Assembly: GCA_025992895.1 (NCBI GenBank)
Contig: DAJPGA010000001.1
Span: 507,001 to 571,000 of the forward strand
Direction: 5' to 3'
Origin: Veillonellaceae bacterium
Lineage (GTDB): Bacteria; Bacillota; Negativicutes; Veillonellales; Dialisteraceae
Length of the DNA: 64,000 nt
Below are positions 42,675 through 50,272 of the stretch, in pieces. Position 1 is the first letter of the stretch. The number at the start of each line of letters is the position of its first letter. The position numbers and the translations under genes are program-made. Below the pieces are notes generated by a model, which was given only the letters and a program-made list of their open reading frames with translations, made no database searches and was not told the DNA's origin.

Positions 42675-42917
42675 ATGGGATGGCGGAGGATAGCAGGAAG
42701 GATCGCGAAAGTAGGAGCGAGAATTAAGGGAGAGCCGGAGCCGAAGTATCAGAAAATCAGGTACTACGAAGAGGAAGCGGGGATTTTCAATGACCGCGAA
42801 CTCATCGACATGTACAAAATCAGTGAGCAAACCTACCAAAGGACACAGCACGAGGAAGACAAGTGGTGCGCGTACGGCTATAAAAATGAGCTCAAGAAAC
42901 GCGGTCTGACCGATTAA
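42675..42917 (+). CDS. DKWC small protein, copy 1
   Basis: The 80-residue protein is basic at the N-terminus (WRRIAGRIAKVGARIKG, possibly amphipathic) and has the conserved C-terminal block FNDRELIDMYK...YQRTQHEEDKWCAYGYKNELKKRG. Paralogs are at 43303-43542 and 47286-47546. There is no signal peptide. The invariant Trp-Cys and charged helix pattern suggest a small binding or adaptor domain. GGAGG stands seven bases before ATG. The family is not one I recognise; the neighbourhood of glycine-zipper proteins hints at a shared system. Confidence 0.78.
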   Translation: MGWRRIAGRIAKVGARIKGEPEPKYQKIRYYEEEAGIFNDRELIDMYKISEQTYQRTQHEEDKWCAYGYKNELKKRGLTD

Positions 42918-42937
42918 CAACAATTGAATAGCAGACA

Positions 42938-42970
42938 GAAAAGCCCCACGGCAGAGCTGCGAGGCTTTTT
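42938..42970 (+). terminator. Terminator after DKWC copy 1
   Basis: AAAAGCC and GGCTTTTT pair around an internal CGGCAGAGCTGCG stem-like stretch, with a T run. Confidence 0.65.
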
Positions 42971-43302
42971 ACGTGGGAGAAATGGATTATCCCGGCAGAA
43001 GCACCAGGTTCTTCTATCTTCTTTGAAATCTGTAAAAGCACATTCAGAAGTATAAATAAAATATTTCAAAAATAAAGTATACACAATAGCAGGCAGTTTA
43101 TATTTTACGGAACGCGCACGGAAGCGTTGTATATTGATAAATCTGAAAAATGCAGTAAACATCGATAATCTGGGATACATTTAAAGATTGACATAAATAA
43201 AAATAGTGATAAAATAGTAAAAGGTTTATAAATAAACTGTAAAGAAAAATTTCGAAGTGCCATGCAGGGGAAGAATGGCAGAAGAAAGAAAGGAGGATCT
43301 GC
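42971..43302. other. AT-rich region before DKWC copy 2
   Basis: Non-coding. It carries the promoter at 43188-43215 and a leader with CCAT...ATGG near 43260-43279, similar in position to the leader hairpin of copy 1. Confidence 0.55.
43188..43215 (+). promoter_or_regulatory. Promoter of DKWC copy 2
   Basis: A perfect TTGACA and TAAAAT are 16 bases apart, with a leader of about 80 bases, matching the promoters of the other two copies. Confidence 0.8.
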
Positions 43303-43542
43303 ATGGGGTTCTGGGGCGCGATTGAAAGCTTGAGAAACGAAGGATGGAAGGAAAATAAGGGTAAGGAGCAAAAGCTGGAGTACTATCAAAACGAGGCACG
43401 CATCTTCAATGACCGTGAGCTCGTACAGATGTACAAGGTCACCCGTGAACAGTACAAGAAGACACACCACGAGGAAGATAAATGGTGCGCCTATGGATAT
43501 AGAAACGAGCTGAAAAAGAGAGGAATTCTCTCAAGGGACTGA
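43303..43542 (+). CDS. DKWC small protein, copy 2
   Basis: The 79-residue protein is closest to copy 1: both share IFNDREL, YK and the block HHEEDKWCAYGYRNELKKRG. The N-terminal 25 residues (MGFWGAIESLRNEGWKE) differ, which suggests a variable region joined to a constant C-terminal domain. GGAGG precedes ATG. It has its own promoter and terminator. Function unknown. Confidence 0.78.
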   Translation: MGFWGAIESLRNEGWKENKGKEQKLEYYQNEARIFNDRELVQMYKVTREQYKKTHHEEDKWCAYGYRNELKKRGILSRD

Positions 43543-43548
43543 TGAATA

Positions 43549-43587
43549 AGGGCTGTGGAATGCGCATATTTCCACGGTTCTTTTTTT
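43549..43587 (+). terminator. Terminator after DKWC copy 2
   Basis: GGGCTGTGGAA and TTCCACGGTTC pair around an 8-base loop and are followed by seven T. Confidence 0.75.
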
Positions 43588-43733
43588 ATGGCTGCGATTT
43601 CCAATTTCTTACAGAAACTATTAAAAAAATATTTCATAATTTAGAAACGCAGGCAGGGATGCCTCCATTCTCTTTGGGGATTTCTCTATGTCTTTTATGC
43701 ACAAAAACATAGATATCTTGGTACTTTTAGGAA

Positions 43734-43763
43734 TTGGAAGCAGGATTATTAGGTTTGTATAAT
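43734..43763 (+). promoter_or_regulatory. Promoter of the glycine-zipper operon
   Basis: TTGGAA and a perfect TATAAT are 18 bases apart, about 65 bases before the first gene. Confidence 0.6.
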
Positions 43764-43833
43764 TAAGATAATAAGGTATCGCAGGAACTGTTTATAAAAT
43801 GTCCATTTGTTATAAAAAAGCAAGGTGGAGAAC

Positions 43834-44976
43834 ATGGACGAAGAGAAACGGGAGAAAACAGCACTGGGGGCCGCAGAAGAGGGAGTGGATGCGGCAGCGC
43901 TGGTGTCATCATCGGAAGCGATAGGCCATTTCCATGCGAAGGCAGATCTGAGGATCCGCGGAGATTATGCCGGAACGAACAGGAAACTCTATTGGGCATC
44001 CCTGCGTGCGAATGCCGCTAAAGGCGCGAAGACGGAGTGGGAGGAACTGACTTCCATGAAAAATCGTCTGAGCACAGGGACAAAGCTCACACGAGGGGCG
44101 CATGCGGCCAATGCGGAAATAGAGCTTGGCAAGAAAGTCGCCCTGAAGACCGTCCAGAAAGCAGGCGGCGAGTTCTACAAGGGGGCGTCTCTGACGATCC
44201 GCATCGCGGCTCCTGCCCTGATCATCAAAAGCTGCATGCAGGCAGCCGATGTCATCATGGGAAAGAAAGATGCCGATGATGCGGCCAAGGATATGGCCAA
44301 GACAGTCGGGACGATCACGGCAGCCGGCGGTGCTTATCAGGCAGCACTGACGATGACAAGAGGGACGACGAGCCATCTGGTTAATACACTCCTGCGCTCG
44401 AATGTAGGCGTTCTCGTCCTTCAGGCAGGTATTGAGCTCAGCCAGCCTTTGAAACAGTACGTGAACGGGGAAATCACAGGGCAGAAATTTGCCCAGGATG
44501 CCGGTTACCGCGTCACGTCCCTCGCCGCGTCGTGGGAAGGCGCTGAATGCGGTGCTGCTGCAGGCGCCATTCTGGGACCACTCGGCATGACCGGAGGCGC
44601 GCTCCTTGGAGGCATGATTGCATCGATTGCCATGGGCCTTACGGGAAACCAGCTTCTGGCGGGCGAGGAGTCCATCGAAGTGTACAACGAAAAATCTGAG
44701 ACGATTAATGAAATCTATAAGAAGGTCGAAGAAATCATCCGCAAACGCCAGGATGAATACCAGAAGATGACTGAAGAAGAACTTGCCCATTTCGATTCCG
44801 TCATGGGAGATGGACTTCATGAAATCTTCACTGGCGCTCTTTCCTCGGATACAGACTATGACACCGTCACGAAAGGAATAGACAAAGTCCTTGCTTACTG
44901 GGGGAAGACCGTCCTTTTCCATTCCAAGGATGAATACAAGGCGCAGTGGGATCAGCCATTGATCCTGAAATTCTAA
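43834..44976 (+). CDS. Glycine-zipper membrane protein of unknown function
   Basis: The 380-residue protein has no signal peptide. A charged N-terminal third (to about 140) is followed by several weakly hydrophobic, Ala/Gly-rich helices and, at about 240-275, a glycine-zipper hairpin (GAAAGAILGPLGMTGGALLGG, given in part) typical of membrane-inserting domains of pore-forming toxins and some phage or secretion proteins. A Glu/Lys-rich coiled coil follows (about 285-325). It is first of three genes spaced by 12 bases. Start ATG 43834 is chosen behind AAGGTGGAG; GTG 43825 is possible. I do not recognise the family. Confidence 0.7.
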   Translation: MDEEKREKTALGAAEEGVDAAALVSSSEAIGHFHAKADLRIRGDYAGTNRKLYWASLRANAAKGAKTEWEELTSMKNRLSTGTKLTRGAHAANAEIELGKKVALKTVQKAGGEFYKGASLTIRIAAPALIIKSCMQAADVIMGKKDADDAAKDMAKTVGTITAAGGAYQAALTMTRGTTSHLVNTLLRSNVGVLVLQAGIELSQPLKQYVNGEITGQKFAQDAGYRVTSLAASWEGAECGAAAGAILGPLGMTGGALLGGMIASIAMGLTGNQLLAGEESIEVYNEKSETINEIYKKVEEIIRKRQDEYQKMTEEELAHFDSVMGDGLHEIFTGALSSDTDYDTVTKGIDKVLAYWGKTVLFHSKDEYKAQWDQPLILKF

Positions 44977-44988
44977 GGGGGCGGCATC

Positions 44989-45765
44989 ATGATTCCGTTA
45001 ATCGTAGGTGCAGGAATTATCGGGAAATTTCTTTACGATATCAACGAAAGCCACAGCATGGAGGAGGAAGCTGAGGAAAAAAGGCTCGAGGCCATTGCCA
45101 GGGAAGCAGAAGGATGGCTCCTCCAGAAACAGGAAGCTGACCGCATGCAGCGCCGGCTGAATAATATCGTAAGGAAACGTCAGGCCATCATGGAGTACAC
45201 GCTTCCCCGGTTCGTCAAAGTCTATGGGAAAATACAGACCGTCCTCTACGAGTCCCTCCCGCCGGCCGTTATCCATACGACGGATCTGGCGCGCATCGGG
45301 GACCTGCCTGTTTCGGCAATCGAGTCGTATGAGGGGCTCAGCAGCAATGAACTCGCTTCCACATGGCTTCTCGAAGGCCCGGTGAACTTTGCGGCTGGCG
45401 GAGGTCTCGAAATAGGCGCTGCTGCCATCGGCGCAACAGCCGGCGTGACGCTTGCCTCTATCGCCGCTTCCGGCGGCATTGCATTTCTGACCCTTGGCGT
45501 GGGCGCGTCCATGAAAAAGGATTCCGAAAGAGCCCTCATTGCAGCTGGCAGGCAGATGAGAGCGGCCAATGCCGTCTATGCCCAGGCAGAAAGCCATGCG
45601 CAGATATGCCGCGCTATCTGCCAGTTTGCAGACAGAATCGCTGAAATTACCGCTGCCATGAACCTTCTCTTCACGAGAGCCATTGCTGCCTGTGACCAGC
45701 TGATTCAGGAAAAGGGTACGGATAAATGCGCTTACACCGATGAAGACGTCAATATCCTCATGTGA
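44989..45765 (+). CDS. Second glycine-rich membrane protein, frameshifted near its end
   Basis: The frame codes 258 residues: a hydrophobic N-terminus (IPLIVGAGIIGKFLYDI), a charged helical region (about 20-70) and a long Ala/Gly-rich membrane hairpin (about 130-170: GAAAIGATAGVTLASIAASG), then helices. It stops at TGA 45763-45765, but the -1 frame is open across the stop and adds 52 plausible residues to TAA at 45920, which is exactly 12 bases before the next gene, matching the spacing on the other side. A one-base error or mutation, or a programmed shift, is therefore likely. Function unknown. Confidence 0.68.
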   Translation: MIPLIVGAGIIGKFLYDINESHSMEEEAEEKRLEAIAREAEGWLLQKQEADRMQRRLNNIVRKRQAIMEYTLPRFVKVYGKIQTVLYESLPPAVIHTTDLARIGDLPVSAIESYEGLSSNELASTWLLEGPVNFAAGGGLEIGAAAIGATAGVTLASIAASGGIAFLTLGVGASMKKDSERALIAAGRQMRAANAVYAQAESHAQICRAICQFADRIAEITAAMNLLFTRAIAACDQLIQEKGTDKCAYTDEDVNILM

Positions 45766-45920
45766 CCTGCGCCAATCTCGCCGGTGCCGTCTGCACCATC
45801 TTGACCGTTCCTATCATGGACAGCCAGGGCAAGATTGCAGAAAACGGACAGGAACTCATTGCCAGCGGGGTGGAACTCCTCACCGAAGCCCAGTCCATGT
45901 GCCTTGAAGCGGGCATTTAA
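45766..45920 (+). pseudogene. Out-of-frame C-terminal continuation of the preceding gene
   Basis: The -1 frame reads TCANLAGAVCTILTVPIMDS and ends TEAQSMCLEAGI before TAA. Its composition matches the preceding protein and it fills what would otherwise be a 167-base gap within a compact operon. Confidence 0.6.
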
Positions 45921-45932
45921 CGGGAGAAAATC

Positions 45933-46928
45933 ATGAAAAGAGTCATCATTGGAGAAAAGTGCATCGGCTGCGGCATCTGCCTGCACAATAAGAAATACAT
46001 AGAAGAAACGACAGACGGCATCGCGCGTGCCATCCCGGGGATGATGGTCACGGATAAAGACCTTCCCGATCTGGAAGAAGTAGAGAGGATCTGCCCGATC
46101 CATGAACTGCATCTCTCGTCCCTCAAAAAGGAAACCGCTGACTCCCGCGTCCTTGCAGAATCAAAGGAGCGCCTTCTGGAAGAAATGAGGGATTTCAGGG
46201 ATCATTTCAAGCTGAAAAGACCGGAATTCCATCCCGATCCCGGGTATGATATCACCGACCTCCCTCTTGATTATGATTATCCGGAAGAGACATTTTCCTC
46301 CTGGGACGACGCAAACGAGGCTCTCATGAAATGCTTCAAGAACCATGTCTATGACGAAGATATCCGCAACATGATGACGAGGCAGATCCTGGCCCGCTAC
46401 AAGGCAGAGCGCCTCAGCGCCTACTACCTCCCGGCAGACAATCCGTGGAGCTATTTCTACGAATACAACAAAGACGTGCAGGACCTCCTCGGCGCCGTCT
46501 ATGCCAGATGGGACGCCGTCTCACCCGACGAAAGCGACTTGCCCGAATCATGGAAGGAAATCGTAGTATCTCCAACGGCGGATGAGACCTGCTTCAGCGA
46601 ATTTGAAACCTCCGCTTGGGGCATGGATGATTTAGAAGAAACCGTTGAGGACAGCGTAAAAAGCGACAGCGATGAACCGTATTCCCATGCCTATGAAATC
46701 AAGGAACTGAAAAAGGATACCGGCTTCTTCCGCTCCAACGGCGCCTACGTCATCGATCAGTACAAAGCCCTCGTCGATGAATACGGCAAAGACCTCATCC
46801 AGGGAATCAATGAAGGGATTTCCAAAGACATCAAGTTCGACGACATGTTCAAGAAAATCTTCGATACCTATGAAAGAGACATGAAACACGCCATCGGCGA
46901 GAAAATAAAAGAACTTGAAAGTAAATAG
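45933..46928 (+). CDS. Ferredoxin domain fused to an unknown domain
   Basis: The 331-residue protein begins with a single-cluster ferredoxin-like domain: Cys10, Cys13 and Cys16 (CIGCGIC) and Cys54-Pro (ERICPIHE), enough for one [4Fe-4S]. The remaining 270 residues are acidic, helical and unrecognised, with a region rich in Trp and Tyr (about 165-190) and an amphipathic C-terminal helix. There is no membrane segment. It is the third gene of the glycine-zipper operon, behind GGGAG. A redox-linked partner or sensor for the membrane proteins is a guess. Confidence 0.75.
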   Translation: MKRVIIGEKCIGCGICLHNKKYIEETTDGIARAIPGMMVTDKDLPDLEEVERICPIHELHLSSLKKETADSRVLAESKERLLEEMRDFRDHFKLKRPEFHPDPGYDITDLPLDYDYPEETFSSWDDANEALMKCFKNHVYDEDIRNMMTRQILARYKAERLSAYYLPADNPWSYFYEYNKDVQDLLGAVYARWDAVSPDESDLPESWKEIVVSPTADETCFSEFETSAWGMDDLEETVEDSVKSDSDEPYSHAYEIKELKKDTGFFRSNGAYVIDQYKALVDEYGKDLIQGINEGISKDIKFDDMFKKIFDTYERDMKHAIGEKIKELESK

Positions 46929-46940
46929 AAAAGCAAGGAG

Positions 46941-46967
46941 GCCCGCAGTCATATCCGCGGGCTTTTT
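46941..46967 (+). terminator. Terminator of the glycine-zipper operon
   Basis: GCCCGC and GCGGGC pair around ten bases and are followed by five T, 12 bases past the stop. Confidence 0.82.
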
Positions 46968-47285
46968 CCATGCCTTATAAAAAAATACAGTATTTAATTA
47001 TTAAAATTTTATTTCGTTTATTACAAGCGCCAAAGATTCCCAAATTAATGACACTTTCACGTTTAGCGATACCTCTTCGGACATTCGTATGTCTCTGAGA
47101 TGGAAAATCCTCGCTTTTACCGCACTATTTCGAAAGATTTCACATTACTTTTCGCGATTTGACATAAAAATCCACTGTGCTACAATGATAGGGAATATAT
47201 AAACAAATCGTTAAAACCGTATGTTGGGAGTTCTGCGTGGGAGGCAGAGCTGCCAGGGCGGAAAAGGATGGGAGGGTAGAGCAGG
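46968..47285. other. Region before DKWC copy 3
   Basis: Non-coding and AT-rich up to the promoter at 47159-47186; then a purine-rich leader with GGGAGG repeats runs to the start codon. Confidence 0.55.
47159..47186 (+). promoter_or_regulatory. Promoter of DKWC copy 3
   Basis: A perfect TTGACA and TACAAT are 16 bases apart, the same geometry as before copies 1 and 2. Confidence 0.8.
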
Positions 47286-47546
47286 ATGAGCGTTTTGGAT
47301 GCAGTGGGCAGCATCGCAAGATTTTGTGTAAAAAGCGTAGAAGAAGGTTTCTCTGAAAAGGCAGATGTCATTAAAGACTGCCAGGCAGAAGCGAAGTGGT
47401 ATGGCAATGAAGAACTCCTCGCCGTCTATCAGGCGGCCATCCGCAGGTACAATAAAACCCGCAAGGAAAGGGATAAGTGGTGCATCTGGGGATACGGCCG
47501 CGAACTCAAACACAGAGGCCTCATCTGCGACAACGGTGAATACTAA
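47286..47546 (+). CDS. DKWC small protein, copy 3
   Basis: The 86-residue protein is the most divergent copy but keeps YGNEELLAVYQ, NKTRKERDKWCIWGYGRELKHRG. The N-terminus (MSVLDAVGSIARFCVKSVEEG) is again different and could form an amphipathic helix. The end of the gene is a 13-base tandem duplication (GGTGAATACTAAA twice) that includes the stop codon. It lies on the far side of the glycine-zipper operon from copies 1 and 2. Confidence 0.75.
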   Translation: MSVLDAVGSIARFCVKSVEEGFSEKADVIKDCQAEAKWYGNEELLAVYQAAIRRYNKTRKERDKWCIWGYGRELKHRGLICDNGEY

Positions 47547-47560
47547 AGGTGAATACTAAA
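47535..47560 (+). repeat. 13-base tandem duplication over a stop codon
   Basis: GGTGAATACTAAA occurs twice without spacing. The first copy encodes GEY-stop of DKWC copy 3; the second is untranslated. Confidence 0.9.
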
Positions 47561-47594
47561 AAGCTCTGGCGGAACGGAACCGTCAGGGCTTTTT
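47558..47594 (+). terminator. Terminator after DKWC copy 3
   Basis: AAAAAGCTCTGGCGG and CCGTCAGGGCTTTTT pair with few mismatches around seven bases. Confidence 0.8.
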
Positions 47595-47862
47595 GCATGT
47601 GAATCAAGGAAAACCGCATCTTACGTCCGACCGTATTTCCCGATAAAATCGGATAGGATATAATGGCGGGAGAATCACATTCGTATCGCAGTTTATTCAC
47701 AAAGGGAAGGCGCGCTATGAAGATGAAATACCGGGAAATCCGATCGACAGGACGCTGCCTCGTCCAGCGAAGGCACTAACTGCCCAAGGCACCTTTTTCC
47801 CTTTTCACCGCGAACCCATCATCCCTTGGAGGCAAAGCCCCATTTCCACAAAGGAGCTCCCT
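47595..47862. other. Leader region of the DUF4926 gene
   Basis: A TATAAT lies at 47659-47664 behind the small hairpin CCGAT-AAA-ATCGG, without a good -35. The leader of about 190 bases contains a possible 20-codon frame (47717-47779). Confidence 0.4.
47717..47779 (+). CDS. Possible 20-residue leader peptide
   Basis: ATG AAG ATG AAA opens a frame of 20 codons (MKMKYREIRSTGRCLVQRRH) behind AAGGGAAGG. Nothing but the ribosome site and position supports it; it could be chance. Confidence 0.2.
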   Translation: MKMKYREIRSTGRCLVQRRH

Positions 47863-48048
47863 ATGAAACCACTCGATCACGTACGACTTGTCATTGATTA
47901 CAAAGGCCTGCCCGCTGAAACCGAAGGCACCATCGTCCATGCCTACGACGACGGCACTTACGAAGTCGAATACTTCGATAACAGCGCCCTCACCATCGCC
48001 GTCTTTCCGACACCTGCGGATGTCCTGGAAGAAGTCGACGAAGAATAA
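47863..48048 (+). CDS. DUF4926 small protein
   Basis: The 61-residue protein matches the DUF4926 pattern: LDHVRLVIDYKGLPAETEGTIVHAYDDGTYEVEYFD in parts (GTIVHAYDDGTYEVEYFD), an SH3-like beta fold, with a C-terminal VFPTPADVLE. Family members often sit next to toxin or defence genes, and some act as immunity-like partners, but no partner adjoins it here. AAAGGAG precedes ATG. It is monocistronic with a TTCG-loop terminator. Confidence 0.8.
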   Translation: MKPLDHVRLVIDYKGLPAETEGTIVHAYDDGTYEVEYFDNSALTIAVFPTPADVLEEVDEE

Positions 48049-48060
48049 AAAGAAATCAGA

Positions 48061-48082
48061 AGCAGCTTCGGCTGCTTTTTTT
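48061..48082 (+). terminator. Terminator after DUF4926 gene
   Basis: AGCAGC-TTCG-GCTGCT is followed by a run of T. Confidence 0.88.
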
Positions 48083-48227
48083 GTGGGACTCTTCAGTTTT
48101 TCATAATACAATTTTTTTATAATCCCTTAATGATTTTTTGCATTTTTAATTTTGAAGGAATCGTAGTATTTTAATATTGAAGAATATAAGTATATAGATT
48201 TAAAATCAGTATAGTAAGTATATAAGG

Positions 48228-48275
48228 AAGTAAGTTAATATAAAGCAGCGTTGCTTTGTGTTGGCTTACTTTTTG
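48228..48275 (+). promoter_or_regulatory. Terminator/attenuator in the hutP leader
   Basis: Outer arms AAGTAAG and CTTACTT and an inner hairpin AAAGCA-GCGT-TGCTTT are followed by five T, ending 20 bases before the hutP start. The upstream RNA is rich in UAG and AAG triplets, the type of site HutP proteins bind. This is the position of an antitermination switch. Confidence 0.65.
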
Positions 48276-48294
48276 TTGTTTTAGAGGAGCTGTT

Positions 48295-48741
48295 ATGAAC
48301 TTTGATGAATTCTTAATTGATCCTAAGGCAGGAGTAGAGGAATGCAGGCTGGCTATCTTGCTTGCATTGACACCGACTGCCGAGATGGAAAAGGAGCTGA
48401 TCGCCAAGTATAAAGAGATGGGAATCCGCAGCGGCGTGACGATGATTTCAGGGTTTGGCATTTCTTCGCAGTCTCATATTATACGAAGCGTAATAAACCT
48501 GTGCCTAAATCTGGATATCATCTCCCGTAAGAAGGAACATATTCATCCGGTAGCGCATTGTGTACTTGAAACTACGCAGAGTACAAGAGCATCGGACGCG
48601 ATTGGGCAGAATTTCTGCTTCAAAGCAGCAGTTGTCCGCAAGGGAAGTCATTTCGCTCTTTGCTTCTATGGCGATCTGGCTATGCATGAACTTTCCGGGC
48701 ACAAGACAATCGGTGTGGGATTCCAGATTTTGGGAGAATAA
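48295..48741 (+). CDS. hutP: HutP-family RNA-binding antiterminator
   Basis: The 148-residue protein aligns with Bacillus HutP, most clearly at the C-terminus: FALCFYGDLAMHELSGHKTIGVGFQI against the family's SLYGTIGAPIKGLEHETFGVG. HutP forms hexamers that bind NAG-repeat RNA when loaded with L-histidine and Mg2+. Of the three Bacillus ligand histidines, the first (SQSHII) and last (SGHKT) are present, but the middle one, four residues after the first, is Ser. The ligand may thus differ. It is followed by a transporter and an amidase rather than hut genes. AGAGGAG precedes ATG 48295; the longer frame is unsupported. Confidence 0.82.
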   Translation: MNFDEFLIDPKAGVEECRLAILLALTPTAEMEKELIAKYKEMGIRSGVTMISGFGISSQSHIIRSVINLCLNLDIISRKKEHIHPVAHCVLETTQSTRASDAIGQNFCFKAAVVRKGSHFALCFYGDLAMHELSGHKTIGVGFQILGE

Positions 48742-48797
48742 GCATTATTTACAACTTCATAAAGGATACTAGTATACAGCAAGTCGGATTCATTTTT

Positions 48798-48846
48798 CAG
48801 CAGAAAAGTATAGTCACCATGGTGGTGATACTTTTCTGCTGTTTTT
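48798..48846 (+). promoter_or_regulatory. Attenuator hairpin before the AtoE-like gene
   Basis: The arms CAGCAGAAAAGTAT and ATACTTTTCTGCTG pair perfectly, enclosing TCACCATGGTGG, and run into five T. It lies between hutP and the transporter gene, 27 bases before its start, so readthrough is needed for expression from the hutP promoter. Confidence 0.8.
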
Positions 48847-48872
48847 ATTTATAAGAAAGGAAGTGTTGATAG

Positions 48873-50255
48873 ATGACTAAGGAGGTCTATCACGACAAAG
48901 GAGGGAACTTTATTTCCTCGATGGGTCAGGTACTGCTAAGGCTGTCTCTTAAGTACATGCCTGATGCAAGTATTTTCGCTATTGTTCTTACATTTATCGC
49001 TTTTGCACTGGGCGTGGCTTTAACAGATCAGGGGCCTTTCCAGATGGTTAAGAACTGGTACAAGGGATTCTGGGAGCTGCTGGGTTTCTCTATGCAGATG
49101 GCGTTGATCGTTATCACGGGCTCCTGCGTTGCCAATGCACCGGCAATTAAAAAATGGATTGATCATATTGCATCGATTCCGAAGAGCGCCAAGTCAGCCG
49201 TCTTTACGGTAACATTTGTAAGTATTATTGTATCGTTCATTCACTGGGGGTTGTCTCTGATTGTCGGAGCCATTCTTGCTAAGGAGTTGGCAAAAAACTT
49301 AAGGCAGGAGCATATTCCTTTTGAATACGGACTCCTGGCAGCAGGTGCCTATGTCGGCCAGATGACCTGGCAGGGGATGTTATCTTCGTCAATTGGTCTC
49401 TTCATTTCCTCCCCGGGGCATGTCATGGAAAACCTGATCGGCGTTGTCCCTATGAGCCAGTACATGCTGAATCCTATGAATATCGGTGTAACGATAGCTC
49501 TGGCGATTTTACCACCGCTTATGGCAACGCTTCTGCTTCCGAAAAGCCCTGATTTGTATCAGCCATTAGATGAAGAAGCTATTGCCGCCATTGAAAAGGA
49601 AAGCTTAAATCTGAAAGGAAGACCTGAACATCCAACCGTAGGCGAATTTCTGAATTACAGTCCGGTCCTGGCATGGGCACTCGGAATTCTCGGGTTCACC
49701 TATATTGGTTATGCTTTCTATACAAAAGGGCTGAATGCATTGGATTTCAATATGCTTAATGCGGTATTCCTATTTGGAGGGATTCTTCTCTATGGAAATA
49801 TAGCTAATTACATGGTCGCCTTCAAAGATGCAGTCAGTGGTACTGCCGGAATTATTTTCCAGTTCCCTCTTTATGCGGGCATCATGGGTATTGTCAAGTA
49901 TTCCGGACTGGTCGCTGTTCTGGCAAATGGCATGGCAGGGGTTAGTACGGAGACTACATTCTACTTCTGGACCTTTATTTCTGCTTCGATTGTGAACATG
50001 TTCGTACCTTCCGGCGGCGGACAGTGGGTCGTACAGGGACCTGTCGCTCTCGAATCTGCAAAGCTGATTGGCGCTGATCCGATCAAGACAGCATTGATGG
50101 TTGGTTACGGGAATACATGGACGAATATGGCTCAGCCATTCTGGGCGATTGCTCTCTTGGGCATTACGGGTCTTAAGGCGAAAGACATTATGGGATATTC
50201 CATCGGTATCATGATTTTGTCCGGTATTATCTTTGTTGCAGCAGCATTTTTATAA
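48873..50255 (+). CDS. AtoE-type short-chain fatty acid transporter
   Basis: The 460-residue inner-membrane protein has about 12 hydrophobic segments and the AtoE pattern: FWELLGFSMQMALIVITGSCVANAP, SIIVSFIHWGLSLIVGAILAKELA in parts (FIHWGLSLIVGAILAKE) and the C-terminal FVPSGGGQWVVQGP. Members carry short-chain fatty acids or related organic acids. It is co-directional with a HutP homolog and an amidase; an amide-derived carboxylic acid or amino acid amide is a plausible substrate. AAAGGAAGTG precedes ATG. Codon use is more AT-rich than in the surrounding genes. Confidence 0.87.
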   Translation: MTKEVYHDKGGNFISSMGQVLLRLSLKYMPDASIFAIVLTFIAFALGVALTDQGPFQMVKNWYKGFWELLGFSMQMALIVITGSCVANAPAIKKWIDHIASIPKSAKSAVFTVTFVSIIVSFIHWGLSLIVGAILAKELAKNLRQEHIPFEYGLLAAGAYVGQMTWQGMLSSSIGLFISSPGHVMENLIGVVPMSQYMLNPMNIGVTIALAILPPLMATLLLPKSPDLYQPLDEEAIAAIEKESLNLKGRPEHPTVGEFLNYSPVLAWALGILGFTYIGYAFYTKGLNALDFNMLNAVFLFGGILLYGNIANYMVAFKDAVSGTAGIIFQFPLYAGIMGIVKYSGLVAVLANGMAGVSTETTFYFWTFISASIVNMFVPSGGGQWVVQGPVALESAKLIGADPIKTALMVGYGNTWTNMAQPFWAIALLGITGLKAKDIMGYSIGIMILSGIIFVAAAFL

Positions 50256-50272
50256 CATAAGGTGGGATCGAT

